DNA of 64,000 bases from SKVR01 sp046291875 (GCA_046291875.1 JBKBSF010000020.1:22553-86552), one strand, 5' to 3'; shown: positions 15,902 through 24,622, counted from the stretch's first letter. Program-made: numbers and translations. The notes: a model not told the origin generated them from the sequence alone.

Positions 15902-18037
15902 TTAATCTTCTTCTTCCTGTTCTGCTTCGTAAGCTTTGAGCAGTTTGTCCTGAACATCGGCAGGAACCTGCTGGTATTCTGCAAACTTCATCCCGTACAT
16001 ACCGCGGCCACTGGTGAGTGAGCTGAGGGTTGTGGAGAATTTGTTCATCTCTGCCAGGGGAACCTTGGCACGGATCTTCTGGTAGTTGCCCTCAGAATCC
16101 ATACCCATGATCATGGCGCGGCGACCTTGAAGATCGGTCATTACATCACCCATTTTATCTTCGGGTACCATCACATCCACATCGTAGATCGGCTCGAGGA
16201 TTTTGGGTCCTGCATTCTTGAAAGCTTCGCGGAAGGCATTACGGCCGGCAAGCTTAAAGGAGATTTCGTTGGAGTCTACCGGGTGCATCTTACCATCGTA
16301 AACGTTTACAACGATATCGCGGGCATAGGAGCCGGTGAGAGGGCCTTCTTCCATCTTTTCCATGATCCCTTTAAGGATGGCGGGCATAAAGCGGGCATCG
16401 ATAGATCCACCCACAATACAGCTGTTGTAAACCAGTTTTCCACCCCAGTCCATTTCGTGGATATCCTGTCCGCGCACTGGGAATTCGGTCTGGTTGGGCA
16501 TACCTTCGTAGTAAGGCTCGATCATCATGTGTACTTCCCCAAACTGGCCCGATCCGCCCGATTGCTTCTTGTGGCGGTAGGTTGCCTTGGCACTTTTGGT
16601 GATGGTTTCGCGGTAGGGAATACGGGGGGAGAAGAATTCAATTCCGATCTTGCTGTTGTTTTCGATCATCCACTTGGCCACATTCAGGTGCAATTCGCCC
16701 TGGCCAGAGAGGATTACCTGCTTCAATTCCTTGGAATGTTCGTAAAGCAGGGTGGGGTCGATATTGTGCATCTCTTTGAGTACGCCTGCCAGTTTTTCTT
16801 CATCGGCAGTGTTTTTCGCTTTTACTGCCTGGCGGATCTTAGGATCGGGGAAAACAATGGTGCTTACCTTTACACCCTGATTTTTGGAAGAGGTAAGGGT
16901 GGTATTGGTGCGGCTGTCTTTCAGCTTAATGGTGGCCGCAATATCGCCAGGCATTACCTTTTCGATCTTCTGGCGGTTTTTGCCGGCAACAGCAAAAAGC
17001 TGAGAAAGTCTTTCCTTTGATTCGGTGGTGCTGTTTATAAGGTCAATGGCCTCGGTAAGGGTACCTTCATACACCTTAAAGTAGGAGATCTCGCCCAGGT
17101 GCTGCTCAATGGCTGTTTTGAAAATAAAGGCCACAGGTTGGCTTTCCGCCTTGAATTCAAACTCTTTGCCCTCGGTGCTTTTTTCTCTGGTCACCTCATT
17201 GGGTGAAGGAAGGCTCAAGGTGGCAAACTCCATAAAGCGGTTTACACCCTGGTTGTGTTTTCCGGAAACACAGAACAAGGGGAACATGGTGCGGGTAGCA
17301 ATCCCTTTGCTGATACCCTTGGAGAGTTCTTCTGCCGTAAGGGTTCCGTTTTCGAAGAAAACCTCCATAAGTGCTTCATCACTCTCGGCAGCAGCCTCAA
17401 TGATGGTGTTTTGCAGTTCTTCAGCCTGTGCCTTATGTTCTGCAGGGATGTCGGTGATTTCTGGTTTTCCACCGTCTTTGGGGAATTTGTACATCTTCAT
17501 TTCCAGCACATCCACCACAGAGTCGAAGCCCATTCCGGCATTCACGGGAAACTGAGCGGGAATAACCTTATCGCCAAACTGTGTTTTCAATTGACGCATA
17601 CACTCTTCGAAGTTGGCTTTTTCGTGGTCCAGCTGGTTGAGAAGGAATACAACAGGCTTCTCGAGCCTGGAGATCTGCCTCCAAACGATTTCGGTACCCA
17701 CTTCAACACCATTCTGGGCATTTACGGCCATTACTGCCGTATCAGCCACCTTAAGGGCTGCAATCACCTCTCCGATAAAATCGTCGAAACCGGGAGTGTC
17801 AATGATATTGATTTTTTTGCCAGCAAATTCGGCGTACAATACGGTAGAAAAAACGGAAGCCTGGCGCTCCAGTTCTATTTCCCTGTAGTCGGAAACAGAG
17901 TTTTTGTCGTCAACAGAACCTCTGCGGTTAATAACTCCGCCTTCAAACAGCATAGCCTCCGCCAGGGTGGTTTTCCCGGATTTGGTACCACCCACAAGCG
18001 CAATGTTCTTGATCTCGTTCGTTTGATATACTTTCAT
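15902..18037 (-). CDS. Elongation factor G paralogue (EF-G2-like translational GTPase)
   Basis: 711 residues with the five-domain EF-G architecture. The P-loop is GGTKSGKTT (residues 16-24), the G3 motif is DTPGFDDF instead of the DTPGHVDF of canonical EF-G, and the G4 motif is NQLD rather than NKxD. The switch I region (DYREIELERQASV) lacks the strongly conserved ERGITI sequence. Domain IV and V segments (GRNAFREAFKNAGPKILEP and GRRAMIMGMDSEGNYQ) are intact, and the protein ends in an acidic EEED tail. These changes mark it as a divergent EF-G paralogue, perhaps involved in ribosome recycling or stress translation, rather than the main elongation factor. It stands alone with its own terminator. 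Confidence 0.9.
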   Translation of the reverse strand: MKVYQTNEIKNIALVGGTKSGKTTLAEAMLFEGGVINRRGSVDDKNSVSDYREIELERQASVFSTVLYAEFAGKKINIIDTPGFDDFIGEVIAALKVADTAVMAVNAQNGVEVGTEIVWRQISRLEKPVVFLLNQLDHEKANFEECMRQLKTQFGDKVIPAQFPVNAGMGFDSVVDVLEMKMYKFPKDGGKPEITDIPAEHKAQAEELQNTIIEAAAESDEALMEVFFENGTLTAEELSKGISKGIATRTMFPLFCVSGKHNQGVNRFMEFATLSLPSPNEVTREKSTEGKEFEFKAESQPVAFIFKTAIEQHLGEISYFKVYEGTLTEAIDLINSTTESKERLSQLFAVAGKNRQKIEKVMPGDIAATIKLKDSRTNTTLTSSKNQGVKVSTIVFPDPKIRQAVKAKNTADEEKLAGVLKEMHNIDPTLLYEHSKELKQVILSGQGELHLNVAKWMIENNSKIGIEFFSPRIPYRETITKSAKATYRHKKQSGGSGQFGEVHMMIEPYYEGMPNQTEFPVRGQDIHEMDWGGKLVYNSCIVGGSIDARFMPAILKGIMEKMEEGPLTGSYARDIVVNVYDGKMHPVDSNEISFKLAGRNAFREAFKNAGPKILEPIYDVDVMVPEDKMGDVMTDLQGRRAMIMGMDSEGNYQKIRAKVPLAEMNKFSTTLSSLTSGRGMYGMKFAEYQQVPADVQDKLLKAYEAEQEEED

Positions 18038-18143
18038 CTTTCGTTGATTTTTATGAACTGCAATTGCATCAATTCAAAAGTTATGTTTTGGATTTGTTTA
18101 AATTATTCCTGAAAACCTTGGGAAAACCCTTGAAAAAACCGGT

Positions 18144-18216
18144 TTTAAAGGGCTTTTTGAAAAAGTGGCTAAAGTTATGAAAAAACTCCAAAGGATAAAC
18201 AAAAAAGCCCTTTAAA
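18144..18216. repeat. 15-bp perfect inverted repeat behind the PfkB-type kinase gene
   Basis: TTTAAAGGGCTTTTT (18144-18158) and AAAAAGCCCTTTAAA (18202-18216) are perfect inverted copies 43 bp apart; the second arm includes the stop codon of the kinase gene. It could fold in the 3' part of the kinase transcript, but there is no T-run in the right place for a standard terminator. Confidence 0.6.
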
Positions 18217-19126
18217 TTTCAAATGCCACCAGATCAACAAATTGCTGCAGCCTGGTTTGAATTTGGGTGTCATCGATCTCCAGCAATCGGTCGGTACCGA
18301 ATTTTTCCACTGTAAAGCTTGCCATGGCCGAACCATAGATCAGGGCTCGTTTCATGTTGTCGAAGCTGGTATCACCCGTACGGGCTATGTAGCCCATAAA
18401 ACCTCCGGCGAAGGTGTCGCCTGCTCCGGTGGGGTCGAATACATCTTCCAGGGGCATGGCGGGCGCATAAAAGATCTTGTCTTCATAAAAGAGCATCGCT
18501 CCATGTTCTCCCTTTTTCACGATCAGGTAGCGCGGGCCCATGGTGAGAATCTTACGTGCAGCTTTTACCAGGGAATGCTCGCCGGAAAGCTGACGGGCCT
18601 CCTCATCATTGATGGTAAGCACATCTATCATGGTAATAACTTCGAGAAGGTCATCCAGGGCTATATCCATCCAGAAATTCATGGTGTCCATGCAAATGAG
18701 CCTGGGGCGTTGATGCATCTGGTTGATCACTTTTTTCTGAATGGCGGGGGTGAGGTTGCCCAGCATAAGGTATTGGGCATTGCGCGAGTTTTCGGGCACC
18801 ACAGGATCGAAGTCGGCAAGCACATTGAGCTCGGTTACCAGGGTATCGCGCATGTTCATGTTTTCATGATAGCGACCGGCCCAGAAAAATGTCTTCCCTT
18901 CCGGTATGATTTTAATTCCCTGGGTATCGATCTGGTGTTTGTCGAACAGATCCAGGTGAGAGGCAGGAAAATCTCCTCCCACCACCGAAACGATGCGGAT
19001 ATCGTGGGTGAGGTGGCTTGCTGCCAAACCTATGTAAGTTCCGGCTCCTCCCAGGATGCGGCCGGTTTTCCCCCTGGGGGTTTCTACTTCATCAAAAGCT
19101 ACGGTTCCTATAACTAACAGACTCAT
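18212..19126 (-). CDS. PfkB/ribokinase-family sugar or nucleoside kinase
   Basis: 304 residues. The N-terminal MSLLVIGTVAFDE strand and GGAGTYIGLAASHL glycine-rich segment form the substrate side, and the C-terminal DPTGAGDTFAGGFMGY is PfkB signature 2 with the catalytic Asp and anion hole. It should phosphorylate a hydroxyl of a sugar or nucleoside with ATP; the substrate cannot be assigned. The family group in Bacteroidota is often annotated as sugar kinase or adenosine-kinase-like. It is preceded by a TATCTTTG promoter element and by the terminator of glmS, so it is a single-gene unit. Confidence 0.9.
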   Translation of the reverse strand: MSLLVIGTVAFDEVETPRGKTGRILGGAGTYIGLAASHLTHDIRIVSVVGGDFPASHLDLFDKHQIDTQGIKIIPEGKTFFWAGRYHENMNMRDTLVTELNVLADFDPVVPENSRNAQYLMLGNLTPAIQKKVINQMHQRPRLICMDTMNFWMDIALDDLLEVITMIDVLTINDEEARQLSGEHSLVKAARKILTMGPRYLIVKKGEHGAMLFYEDKIFYAPAMPLEDVFDPTGAGDTFAGGFMGYIARTGDTSFDNMKRALIYGSAMASFTVEKFGTDRLLEIDDTQIQTRLQQFVDLVAFEI

Positions 19127-19157
19127 AATGGATTGTTGATAAAATGGGTAAAAGTTG

Positions 19158-19165
19158 CAAAGATA
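19158..19165 (-). promoter_or_regulatory. -7 element TATCTTTG for the PfkB-type kinase
   Basis: TATCTTTG on the minus strand, about 32 bp before the ATG at 19126, is an exact match to TAnnTTTG. Confidence 0.65.
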
Positions 19166-19211
19166 TCATTTTTAACGGTTTTGGAAAGCCTCAACCCGGC
19201 TGTAAAAAACA

Positions 19212-19232
19212 AAACCCGCATATTGCGGGTTT
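19212..19232 (-). terminator. Terminator of glmS
   Basis: AAACCCGCA (19212-19220) and TGCGGGTTT (19224-19232) make a 9-bp stem with a 3-nt loop; on the minus strand it runs into a T-rich tract. It lies 26 bp past the glmS stop codon. Confidence 0.85.
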
Positions 19233-19257
19233 CGGATCTTTTGTATCGGGTTTGAGT

Positions 19258-21096
19258 CTATTCTACCGTAACAGATTTGGCAAGGTTGCGGGGCTGATCT
19301 ACATTACATCCTCTTAGCACAGCGATGTGATAAGCCAGCAATTGCAATGGAACAGAAGCCACAATGGGTACCAGGGCTTCATCGGTGTCGGGGATCTCGA
19401 TCACATAGTCGGCCATCTGGCTTACTACCGTATCTCCTTCCGTAACAATTGCCACGATAAAACCCTTGCGGGCTTTCACTTCCTGTATGTTGCTGATCAC
19501 CTTGTCGTAGGCCCCCTTCTTGGTGGCAATTACCACCACAGGCATGTTGGTGTCGATCAGGGCAATGGGGCCGTGCTTCATCTCGGCTGCCGGATACCCT
19601 TCCGCATGTATGTAAGAGATCTCCTTGAGCTTGAGGGCGCCTTCCAGGGCAAGCGGAAAGTTGTATCCACGGCCCAGGTAAAGGAAGTTATTGGCAAACT
19701 TGAAGATCTTCGAGATCTCCAGCACCTGTTCATTTACTTTTAGTGCCTTTTCAACTTTGGCAGGTAGGGATTCCATTTCTGCCAGTAGCTGATGGAACCT
19801 TGTTTTGGGGATAGACCCTTTTTTGTTGGCAATGGACAATGCCATCAATGCCAGGATGGTAACCTGCGCCGTAAAAGCCTTGGTAGAAGCCACACCAATC
19901 TCCGGCCCTGCATGGGTATAGGAACCGGCATGCGTAGCCCTGGCTATGGACGATCCTACCACATTGCATATACCCAGGATGGTAGCTCCCTTTGATTTGG
20001 CCATCTCTATGGCCGCCAGGGTGTCGGCTGTTTCGCCGCTCTGACTGATGGCTATAACTATGTCACTTTCGTAAATGATAGGATTGCGGTATCGGAATTC
20101 AGAGGCATACTCTACCTCTACAGGTATACGTGTGAGGTCTTCCAGCAGGTATTCTCCCACCAGTCCGGCATGCCACGAAGTGCCGCAGGCAACAATAATG
20201 ATGCGCTTGGCATTGGCAAATTTTTGTTCGTAATCAATGATACCCCCCAGGGTTACCAGACCCTTCTCCACATTCAATCGGCCTCTCATGGAGTCCTTGA
20301 TGGAACGCGGTTGTTCGTAAATCTCCTTGAGCATGAAATGAGGAAACCCCCCTTTTTCAATGGCAGAAAGCTGTAACTCAAGTTTCTGCACATACGGGTT
20401 TTTTTCCTTGTTTCGTATGGTTTTGATCTTCAGATCGCCAGAGCGGTTGATCAGGGCTACCTCCTCATCATCCAGATACACCACGTTTTTGGTATATTCT
20501 ACGATGGGGGTTGCATCGGAAGCAATAAAAAACTCACCTTCTCCAATACCGATCACCAGCGGGCTACCCTTTTTGGCAGCAATAAGCTGATCCGGCTGAT
20601 TCTTGTCAATAACAACAATAGCGTAGGCTCCGATTACATGGTTGAGCGAAATACGCACTGCCTCAAGCACATCCACCTCTTCGTTGAGCTGAATATCTTC
20701 GATGAGATGGATCAGCACCTCGGTATCGGTTTCACTGGTAAAGTGATGACCGCGGTTGATAAGCTCTTCCTTCAGGGTAGCATAGTTTTCGATGATCCCG
20801 TTATGGATGATGGCCAGATTGCGCGTCTCACTCATATGGGGGTGAGCGTTTACATCGTTGGGTTCGCCATGGGTAGCCCAACGGGTGTGGGCAATACCTA
20901 TGGTGCCCGACAGATCGGCACTTAAAAGCTTGGACTCAAGATCGGCAACCTTGCCATGACTCTTATATACGTTAAGATCGCCGTTGAGAAGTGCAACCCC
21001 TGCACTGTCGTAGCCACGGTATTCCAGACGCTTCAACCCTTTGATCAGAATAGGGTAGGCTTCACGCTTCCCAAGGTATCCAACAATTCCACACAT
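19258..21096 (-). CDS. glmS: Glutamine-fructose-6-phosphate aminotransferase (isomerizing)
   Basis: 612 residues, full length. It begins MCGIVGYLG with the catalytic Cys2 of the class II glutamine amidotransferase domain (about 1-220; RWATHGEPN and NGIIENY motifs), followed by two SIS isomerase domains (about 290-430 and 460-600; SQSGETADT and EGYPAAEMKHGP). It makes glucosamine-6-phosphate, the first step towards UDP-GlcNAc for peptidoglycan and lipid A. The end reads PRNLAKSVTVE, the conserved C-terminal tail. It starts 23 bp after the DUF4270 gene and is probably co-transcribed with it. Confidence 0.98.
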   Translation of the reverse strand: MCGIVGYLGKREAYPILIKGLKRLEYRGYDSAGVALLNGDLNVYKSHGKVADLESKLLSADLSGTIGIAHTRWATHGEPNDVNAHPHMSETRNLAIIHNGIIENYATLKEELINRGHHFTSETDTEVLIHLIEDIQLNEEVDVLEAVRISLNHVIGAYAIVVIDKNQPDQLIAAKKGSPLVIGIGEGEFFIASDATPIVEYTKNVVYLDDEEVALINRSGDLKIKTIRNKEKNPYVQKLELQLSAIEKGGFPHFMLKEIYEQPRSIKDSMRGRLNVEKGLVTLGGIIDYEQKFANAKRIIIVACGTSWHAGLVGEYLLEDLTRIPVEVEYASEFRYRNPIIYESDIVIAISQSGETADTLAAIEMAKSKGATILGICNVVGSSIARATHAGSYTHAGPEIGVASTKAFTAQVTILALMALSIANKKGSIPKTRFHQLLAEMESLPAKVEKALKVNEQVLEISKIFKFANNFLYLGRGYNFPLALEGALKLKEISYIHAEGYPAAEMKHGPIALIDTNMPVVVIATKKGAYDKVISNIQEVKARKGFIVAIVTEGDTVVSQMADYVIEIPDTDEALVPIVASVPLQLLAYHIAVLRGCNVDQPRNLAKSVTVE

Positions 21097-21119
21097 TGTA
21101 TTCTTTGTATTTCATATGA

Positions 21120-22559
21120 TTATTGCACCGGTTCAGTATACCTGATCTCCAGTCGCATTCCGTTTTCACGCAACGGACCTTTGAGCACAGCTCTTTCGGC
21201 ATTTTCCATAAAACCGCTTACCCTCAGGTAAAGCGGATAGTTGGGCAGTACTCCCATCATCACCATTTGCAGGTGTTGGGTAATATTAAAGACATACTCC
21301 ATTTTTTCCTTGTTGAGGGCTCCCCCGAAATAAAGAGCGCCTCCGGCCTGATCCTGCAGCGAGAAAAACTCTCCGTCTTCTTCACCTCCACGAAGCAGTA
21401 CCAAACGGTTGGCTACAGGGAGGGTGTCTTGCAGAAAGTCAGCATCAACCGGTATGATCAACCGGGCAGTGTTGATGGCAATATCTCCCTTGCTGTCGTT
21501 GATAAAGGTTTGAGGGTCGGGCAACAGAATCCTGCTGCGGAAATTGGACATGGACTGTACAAATATCCTCTCCATTCCGGCCAGGGTATCACCATTTACA
21601 GCCTGATCAAGAATGTCGGATGAAGCAAATTGATGGTCGAAGTTTTCGAAACGGGTGTATTTGCGGGCAAACTGGTCTCTGATAGACATTTCAAATACTT
21701 GCGTGATGGTGTCTGCGCCAATCTTGTAAAATATTTGCAGACGCGACAGGGGCGAGCGAAGGTTGAAGTAAAGCATGGCTCCTGTGCCGCTGGTTTCTTC
21801 GGCTGTGATATGCAAACCGCTGAAAAACTCCAAACGGTAAGGGTCATAGCTGGTAAAACCCAGTGTAAGGTTGGGGTTGTCGATAAATTTTCTTGCCAAT
21901 GAATGATCCAGGTTGAGCCTCAGGTGGGCGGGCAGGAAAGTAGTGTCTTTCTCACCATAGAAGAACACCGTATCGTTGGGCAATGGCACAAAGGTAGATT
22001 CGTGCAGTACAAAGGGTTTGTGGGCAACCTGCCGGTTGGAATAAACGGTGCCTGCCGGGATGGTATCATCCAGTTCGTACACCCTTACGAGCATTTCGGA
22101 AGTGATATCTCCGAAAGAGCCTCCATAGGCAAGGCTGAGAACTACAGAGTCAACCGATAGTGTGTTGGGGTCGTTGGTGCCTGCTATGGAAAAGGGCAAT
22201 GTGGGAGGCAGAATTTCGGTATAAATACTGGCTTTGGTTTTGCCAAACACCGGGTCGTTGATGAAACCCAGCAAGCTGTTGTTGCCCAGGGAGGCCGTTA
22301 CAGTGGTTGGCACCGAATCTTCGATCTGGGTGAAGGCCGAAACGGGCAAAATAGTATCTACACTCAGGCGAAGTTTGGTGTCGATCAGGTCGATGCCAAT
22401 GGTGTCGAGTTCTTTGTTGCAGGAAAGAAAGAAAATGCCTGAAAGAACAGCCAGCACGATGCTGAACCGTTTTAAACGGAAAAAACCCCGGCTTACAAGC
22501 CGGGGATTGCTGAATTTTTTCAAAATATCTTGCGGTTTAAGGTTATCAATTTTTATCAT
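21120..22559 (-). CDS. DUF4270-family outer membrane lipoprotein
   Basis: 479 residues. A hydrophobic signal ending in lipobox FLSC (Cys47) is followed by NKELDTIGIDLID, the typical opening of DUF4270 proteins, which are surface or outer-membrane lipoproteins of unknown function in Bacteroidota. The rest is beta-rich. The first 25 residues precede the signal peptide and are unusual: the only ATG is at 22559, but a strong terminator-like hairpin (22480-22505) lies at codons about 19-27, and no ATG, GTG or TTG occurs between the hairpin and the signal except a GTG at codon 35 that would give too short a signal. It sits between the half-GlgA gene and glmS, a neighbourhood I know as common in Bacteroidales. 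Confidence 0.85.
   Translation of the reverse strand: MIKIDNLKPQDILKKFSNPRLVSRGFFRLKRFSIVLAVLSGIFFLSCNKELDTIGIDLIDTKLRLSVDTILPVSAFTQIEDSVPTTVTASLGNNSLLGFINDPVFGKTKASIYTEILPPTLPFSIAGTNDPNTLSVDSVVLSLAYGGSFGDITSEMLVRVYELDDTIPAGTVYSNRQVAHKPFVLHESTFVPLPNDTVFFYGEKDTTFLPAHLRLNLDHSLARKFIDNPNLTLGFTSYDPYRLEFFSGLHITAEETSGTGAMLYFNLRSPLSRLQIFYKIGADTITQVFEMSIRDQFARKYTRFENFDHQFASSDILDQAVNGDTLAGMERIFVQSMSNFRSRILLPDPQTFINDSKGDIAINTARLIIPVDADFLQDTLPVANRLVLLRGGEEDGEFFSLQDQAGGALYFGGALNKEKMEYVFNITQHLQMVMMGVLPNYPLYLRVSGFMENAERAVLKGPLRENGMRLEIRYTEPVQ
22480..22505 (-). terminator. Terminator/attenuator-like hairpin inside the 5' end of the DUF4270 reading frame
   Basis: CCCCGGCTT (22486-22494) and AAGCCGGGG (22497-22505) form a 9-bp GC-rich stem, followed on the minus strand by six T residues (22485-22480). 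It is as good as any terminator in the window, 91 bp past the stop codon of the half-GlgA gene, but downstream of the DUF4270 promoter element and ATG. Confidence 0.8.
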
Positions 22560-22578
22560 ATGCTATGCAAAACAAACG

Positions 22579-22586
22579 CAAAGGTA
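22579..22586 (-). promoter_or_regulatory. -7 element TACCTTTG for the DUF4270 gene
   Basis: TACCTTTG on the minus strand, in the 36-bp gap between the half-GlgA stop and the DUF4270 ATG. Transcription would begin about 13 nt before the ATG and pass through the hairpin at 22480-22505. Confidence 0.6.
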
Positions 22587-22595
22587 TGGTAAAAA

Positions 22596-23423
22596 TTATT
22601 GTGAGAGAACGGATTCGTGTACAATAATTTCGTCGTAGAATTCATTGTAGGCGTCCATGTATTTCTCTTCGGGCTGATACGGAAGTACCGGTTTTCCTGA
22701 TTTGCGGGCATACTCTTCCAGCTCAGGGTTGATTTTTTCGCTTCCGAAAATCACACCGTCAGAAAAGTCGATAGCCAGTTTGCTCAGGTTAACGAAGGTG
22801 GGGTCGGCAACTTTTGCAAGGTGTTCTGCTCCAATACCTTGGGTTTGGAATTTGCGGGCCAGGTTTTCGTTGAGGCTGCCATCGAAGTCGTCATCGTAGA
22901 TGGAATACACCACTTTGGTGTCGGTAAACATTCCGGAATCTTTTAACGCAACTTTAACATATACTGGCATAAGCGCTGAAAACCAACCATTGCAATGCAC
23001 CAGGTTGGGGGCCCAGGAAAGCTTCTTAACAGTTTCAATTACGCCGCGGGTAAAAAAGATGGTTCTTTCGTCGTTGTCAGGAAACAGTTTGTGGTTTTTG
23101 TCGAGAATGGTAAATTTGCGTTTAAAGAAATCGTCGTTGTCAATGAAATAAATCTGCATTCGGGCAGATTGGATGGAGGCAACTTTGATAATGAGCGGGT
23201 GGTCAGTATCGTTGATCACAAGGTTCATTCCTGAGAGACGGATCACTTCATGCAGCTGGTTCCTCCTTTCGTTGATGTTGCCAAAACGTGGCATGAAGGT
23301 TCTTATCTCTTTTCCCCTTTCCTGAATTCCTTGCGGAAGATAGCGGCCAATAAGGCCTTGATGAGATTCTTTCAAATATGGGGTTATTTCCTGCTGTACG
23401 AAAAGAACTTTGGGTTTTTCCAT
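22596..23423 (-). CDS. GlgA-like protein, N-terminal glycosyltransferase-5 half only
   Basis: 275 residues matching only the N-terminal Rossmann half of glycogen/starch synthases (about 470-550 residues in full enzymes): the KPKVLFVQQEITPYLKE opening and NLVHCNGWFSALMPVYVK are recognisable. The nucleotide-sugar-binding KxGGL loop near the N-terminus is replaced by ESHQGLIGRYLP, and the C-terminal catalytic half with the E-x7-E motif is absent, so ordinary glycogen synthase activity is unlikely. Short GlgA-like proteins of this type recur in Bacteroidales next to DUF4270 and panC genes. A regulatory or sugar-binding role is a guess. It has its own promoter element and is divergent from panC. 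Confidence 0.82.
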   Translation of the reverse strand: MEKPKVLFVQQEITPYLKESHQGLIGRYLPQGIQERGKEIRTFMPRFGNINERRNQLHEVIRLSGMNLVINDTDHPLIIKVASIQSARMQIYFIDNDDFFKRKFTILDKNHKLFPDNDERTIFFTRGVIETVKKLSWAPNLVHCNGWFSALMPVYVKVALKDSGMFTDTKVVYSIYDDDFDGSLNENLARKFQTQGIGAEHLAKVADPTFVNLSKLAIDFSDGVIFGSEKINPELEEYARKSGKPVLPYQPEEKYMDAYNEFYDEIIVHESVLSQ

Positions 23424-23458
23424 AGATGCGTTAATTGACTGTTAGTAAAAATATTATG

Positions 23459-23466
23459 CAAAGTTA
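23459..23466 (-). promoter_or_regulatory. -7 element TAACTTTG for the half-GlgA gene
   Basis: TAACTTTG on the minus strand about 36 bp before the ATG at 23423. It pairs with the plus-strand element at 23500-23507 to make a compact divergent promoter region. Confidence 0.6.
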
Positions 23467-23499
23467 ATGTTTTTTTTACTATTTTTCAAATTATTCCTT

Positions 23500-23507
23500 T
23501 AGCTTTG
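23500..23507 (+). promoter_or_regulatory. -7 element TAGCTTTG for the panC operon
   Basis: TAGCTTTG on the plus strand matches TAnnTTTG. It predicts a leader of about 150 nt before panC, longer than for most genes here. Confidence 0.6.
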
Positions 23508-23664
23508 CGCCCTTCAAAAACACCCCATGTAGCCATATAAACCGTTTAATGTTCAGGTTGTTACATACCAGTAGCAGGTTTTTGGGGACAACTTTTTGCC
23601 CAGGTAAGGCTGTTTTTTGTGCTGCAGGTGTTTAGATAAAGTTTACATGAACTTAAAATCAGGC

Positions 23665-24513
23665 ATGATGGAAGTATTTCATACCATAGCACAAATGCAG
23701 CACTTTAGTCTCAACTGTCGTTCACAAGGCAAATCCCTGGGTTTTGTTCCCACTATGGGGGCTCTGCACCAGGGGCATCTTGAACTGGTTCGCAGGGCAT
23801 TGAGTGAAAATGATGTTGTGGTATGCAGCATCTTTGTCAATCCTATCCAGTTTAACAATCCGGAAGATCTTCAAAAGTACCCGCGAACTTTTGAAACCGA
23901 TGCGTCTATGCTGCAACAGCTGGGGTGCGATGCCATTTTCTATCCTTCGGTGCAGGAGATGTACCCCGAACCTGAGCACCGGGTTTTTGATTTTGGACAA
24001 CTCGATAAGGTAATGGAAGGGGAGTTTCGCCCCGGCCATTTCAATGGGGTGGCCATTGTTGTAAAAAAGCTTTTCGAAATAGTATTGCCCCACAGAGCCT
24101 ACTTTGGAGAGAAGGACTTTCAACAGCTGGCCATAATACGCGCCCTTGTGAAAATGGAAGCTATGGATCTTGAGATTGTGCCCTGTTCCATTGTTCGCGA
24201 GGAGGATGGCCTGGCCATGAGTTCGCGCAATGTGCGCCTTTCTGCTGAAGAGCGCCGCCAGGCACCCCTGATCTACAAGACCCTTTTAACGGCACGCGAA
24301 CTATACAGGCATGCCGAGCCTGCTGAGGTGATCAGGAGAGTAGAAGATATGATCAACAGCTGCCCCTCCATGCAACTGGAGTACTTCAACATTGCCCATA
24401 TGGATTCTCTGCAAAGTATTGGCACTACCAAACCAGCTGAACCGGTAGTGGCATGTATTGCCGTTTATATGGGAGAGGTGCGCCTGATTGATAATATGAT
24501 TTTTAATTTGTAA
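23665..24513 (+). CDS. panC: Pantoate-beta-alanine ligase (pantothenate synthetase)
   Basis: 282 residues from the ATG at 23665 (MMEVFHTIAQMQ), chosen because family members begin about 25 residues before the GFVPTMGALHQGH motif; the frame is open upstream to 23617. The nucleotidyltransferase HxGH motif is HQGH, followed by CSIFVNPIQFN and FGEKDFQQLAIIR, and the KMSKS-like loop VREEDGLAMSSRN. It joins pantoate and beta-alanine with ATP to make pantothenate. panD follows 109 bp downstream, so beta-alanine supply and use are encoded together; panB is not in the window. Confidence 0.96.
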   Translation: MMEVFHTIAQMQHFSLNCRSQGKSLGFVPTMGALHQGHLELVRRALSENDVVVCSIFVNPIQFNNPEDLQKYPRTFETDASMLQQLGCDAIFYPSVQEMYPEPEHRVFDFGQLDKVMEGEFRPGHFNGVAIVVKKLFEIVLPHRAYFGEKDFQQLAIIRALVKMEAMDLEIVPCSIVREEDGLAMSSRNVRLSAEERRQAPLIYKTLLTARELYRHAEPAEVIRRVEDMINSCPSMQLEYFNIAHMDSLQSIGTTKPAEPVVACIAVYMGEVRLIDNMIFNL

Positions 24514-24540
24514 TTTTGCATGCAATCCCAGGGGAAGCCC

Positions 24541-24573
24541 TGCCCCGCAATACATTCCGACGTATAGCGGGCA
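24541..24573 (+). other. Imperfect hairpin in the panC-panD gap
   Basis: TGCCCCGCAATAC (24541-24553) can pair with GTATAGCGGGCA (24562-24573) with one bulge and one mismatch. There is no T-run, so it is not a standard terminator; it may adjust panD expression or mRNA stability, which is inference. Confidence 0.4.
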
Positions 24574-24622
24574 ATCCCGGGGATGAGGAAATGATCATCA
24601 GAAGGTACAGAACCACTTACCC

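Noticed and set aside
22480..22505. Simple terminator for the half-GlgA gene only
   Set aside because: It may serve that purpose, but it lies downstream of the DUF4270 promoter element and ATG, so it cannot be dismissed as an ordinary 3' terminator; reported as a finding instead.
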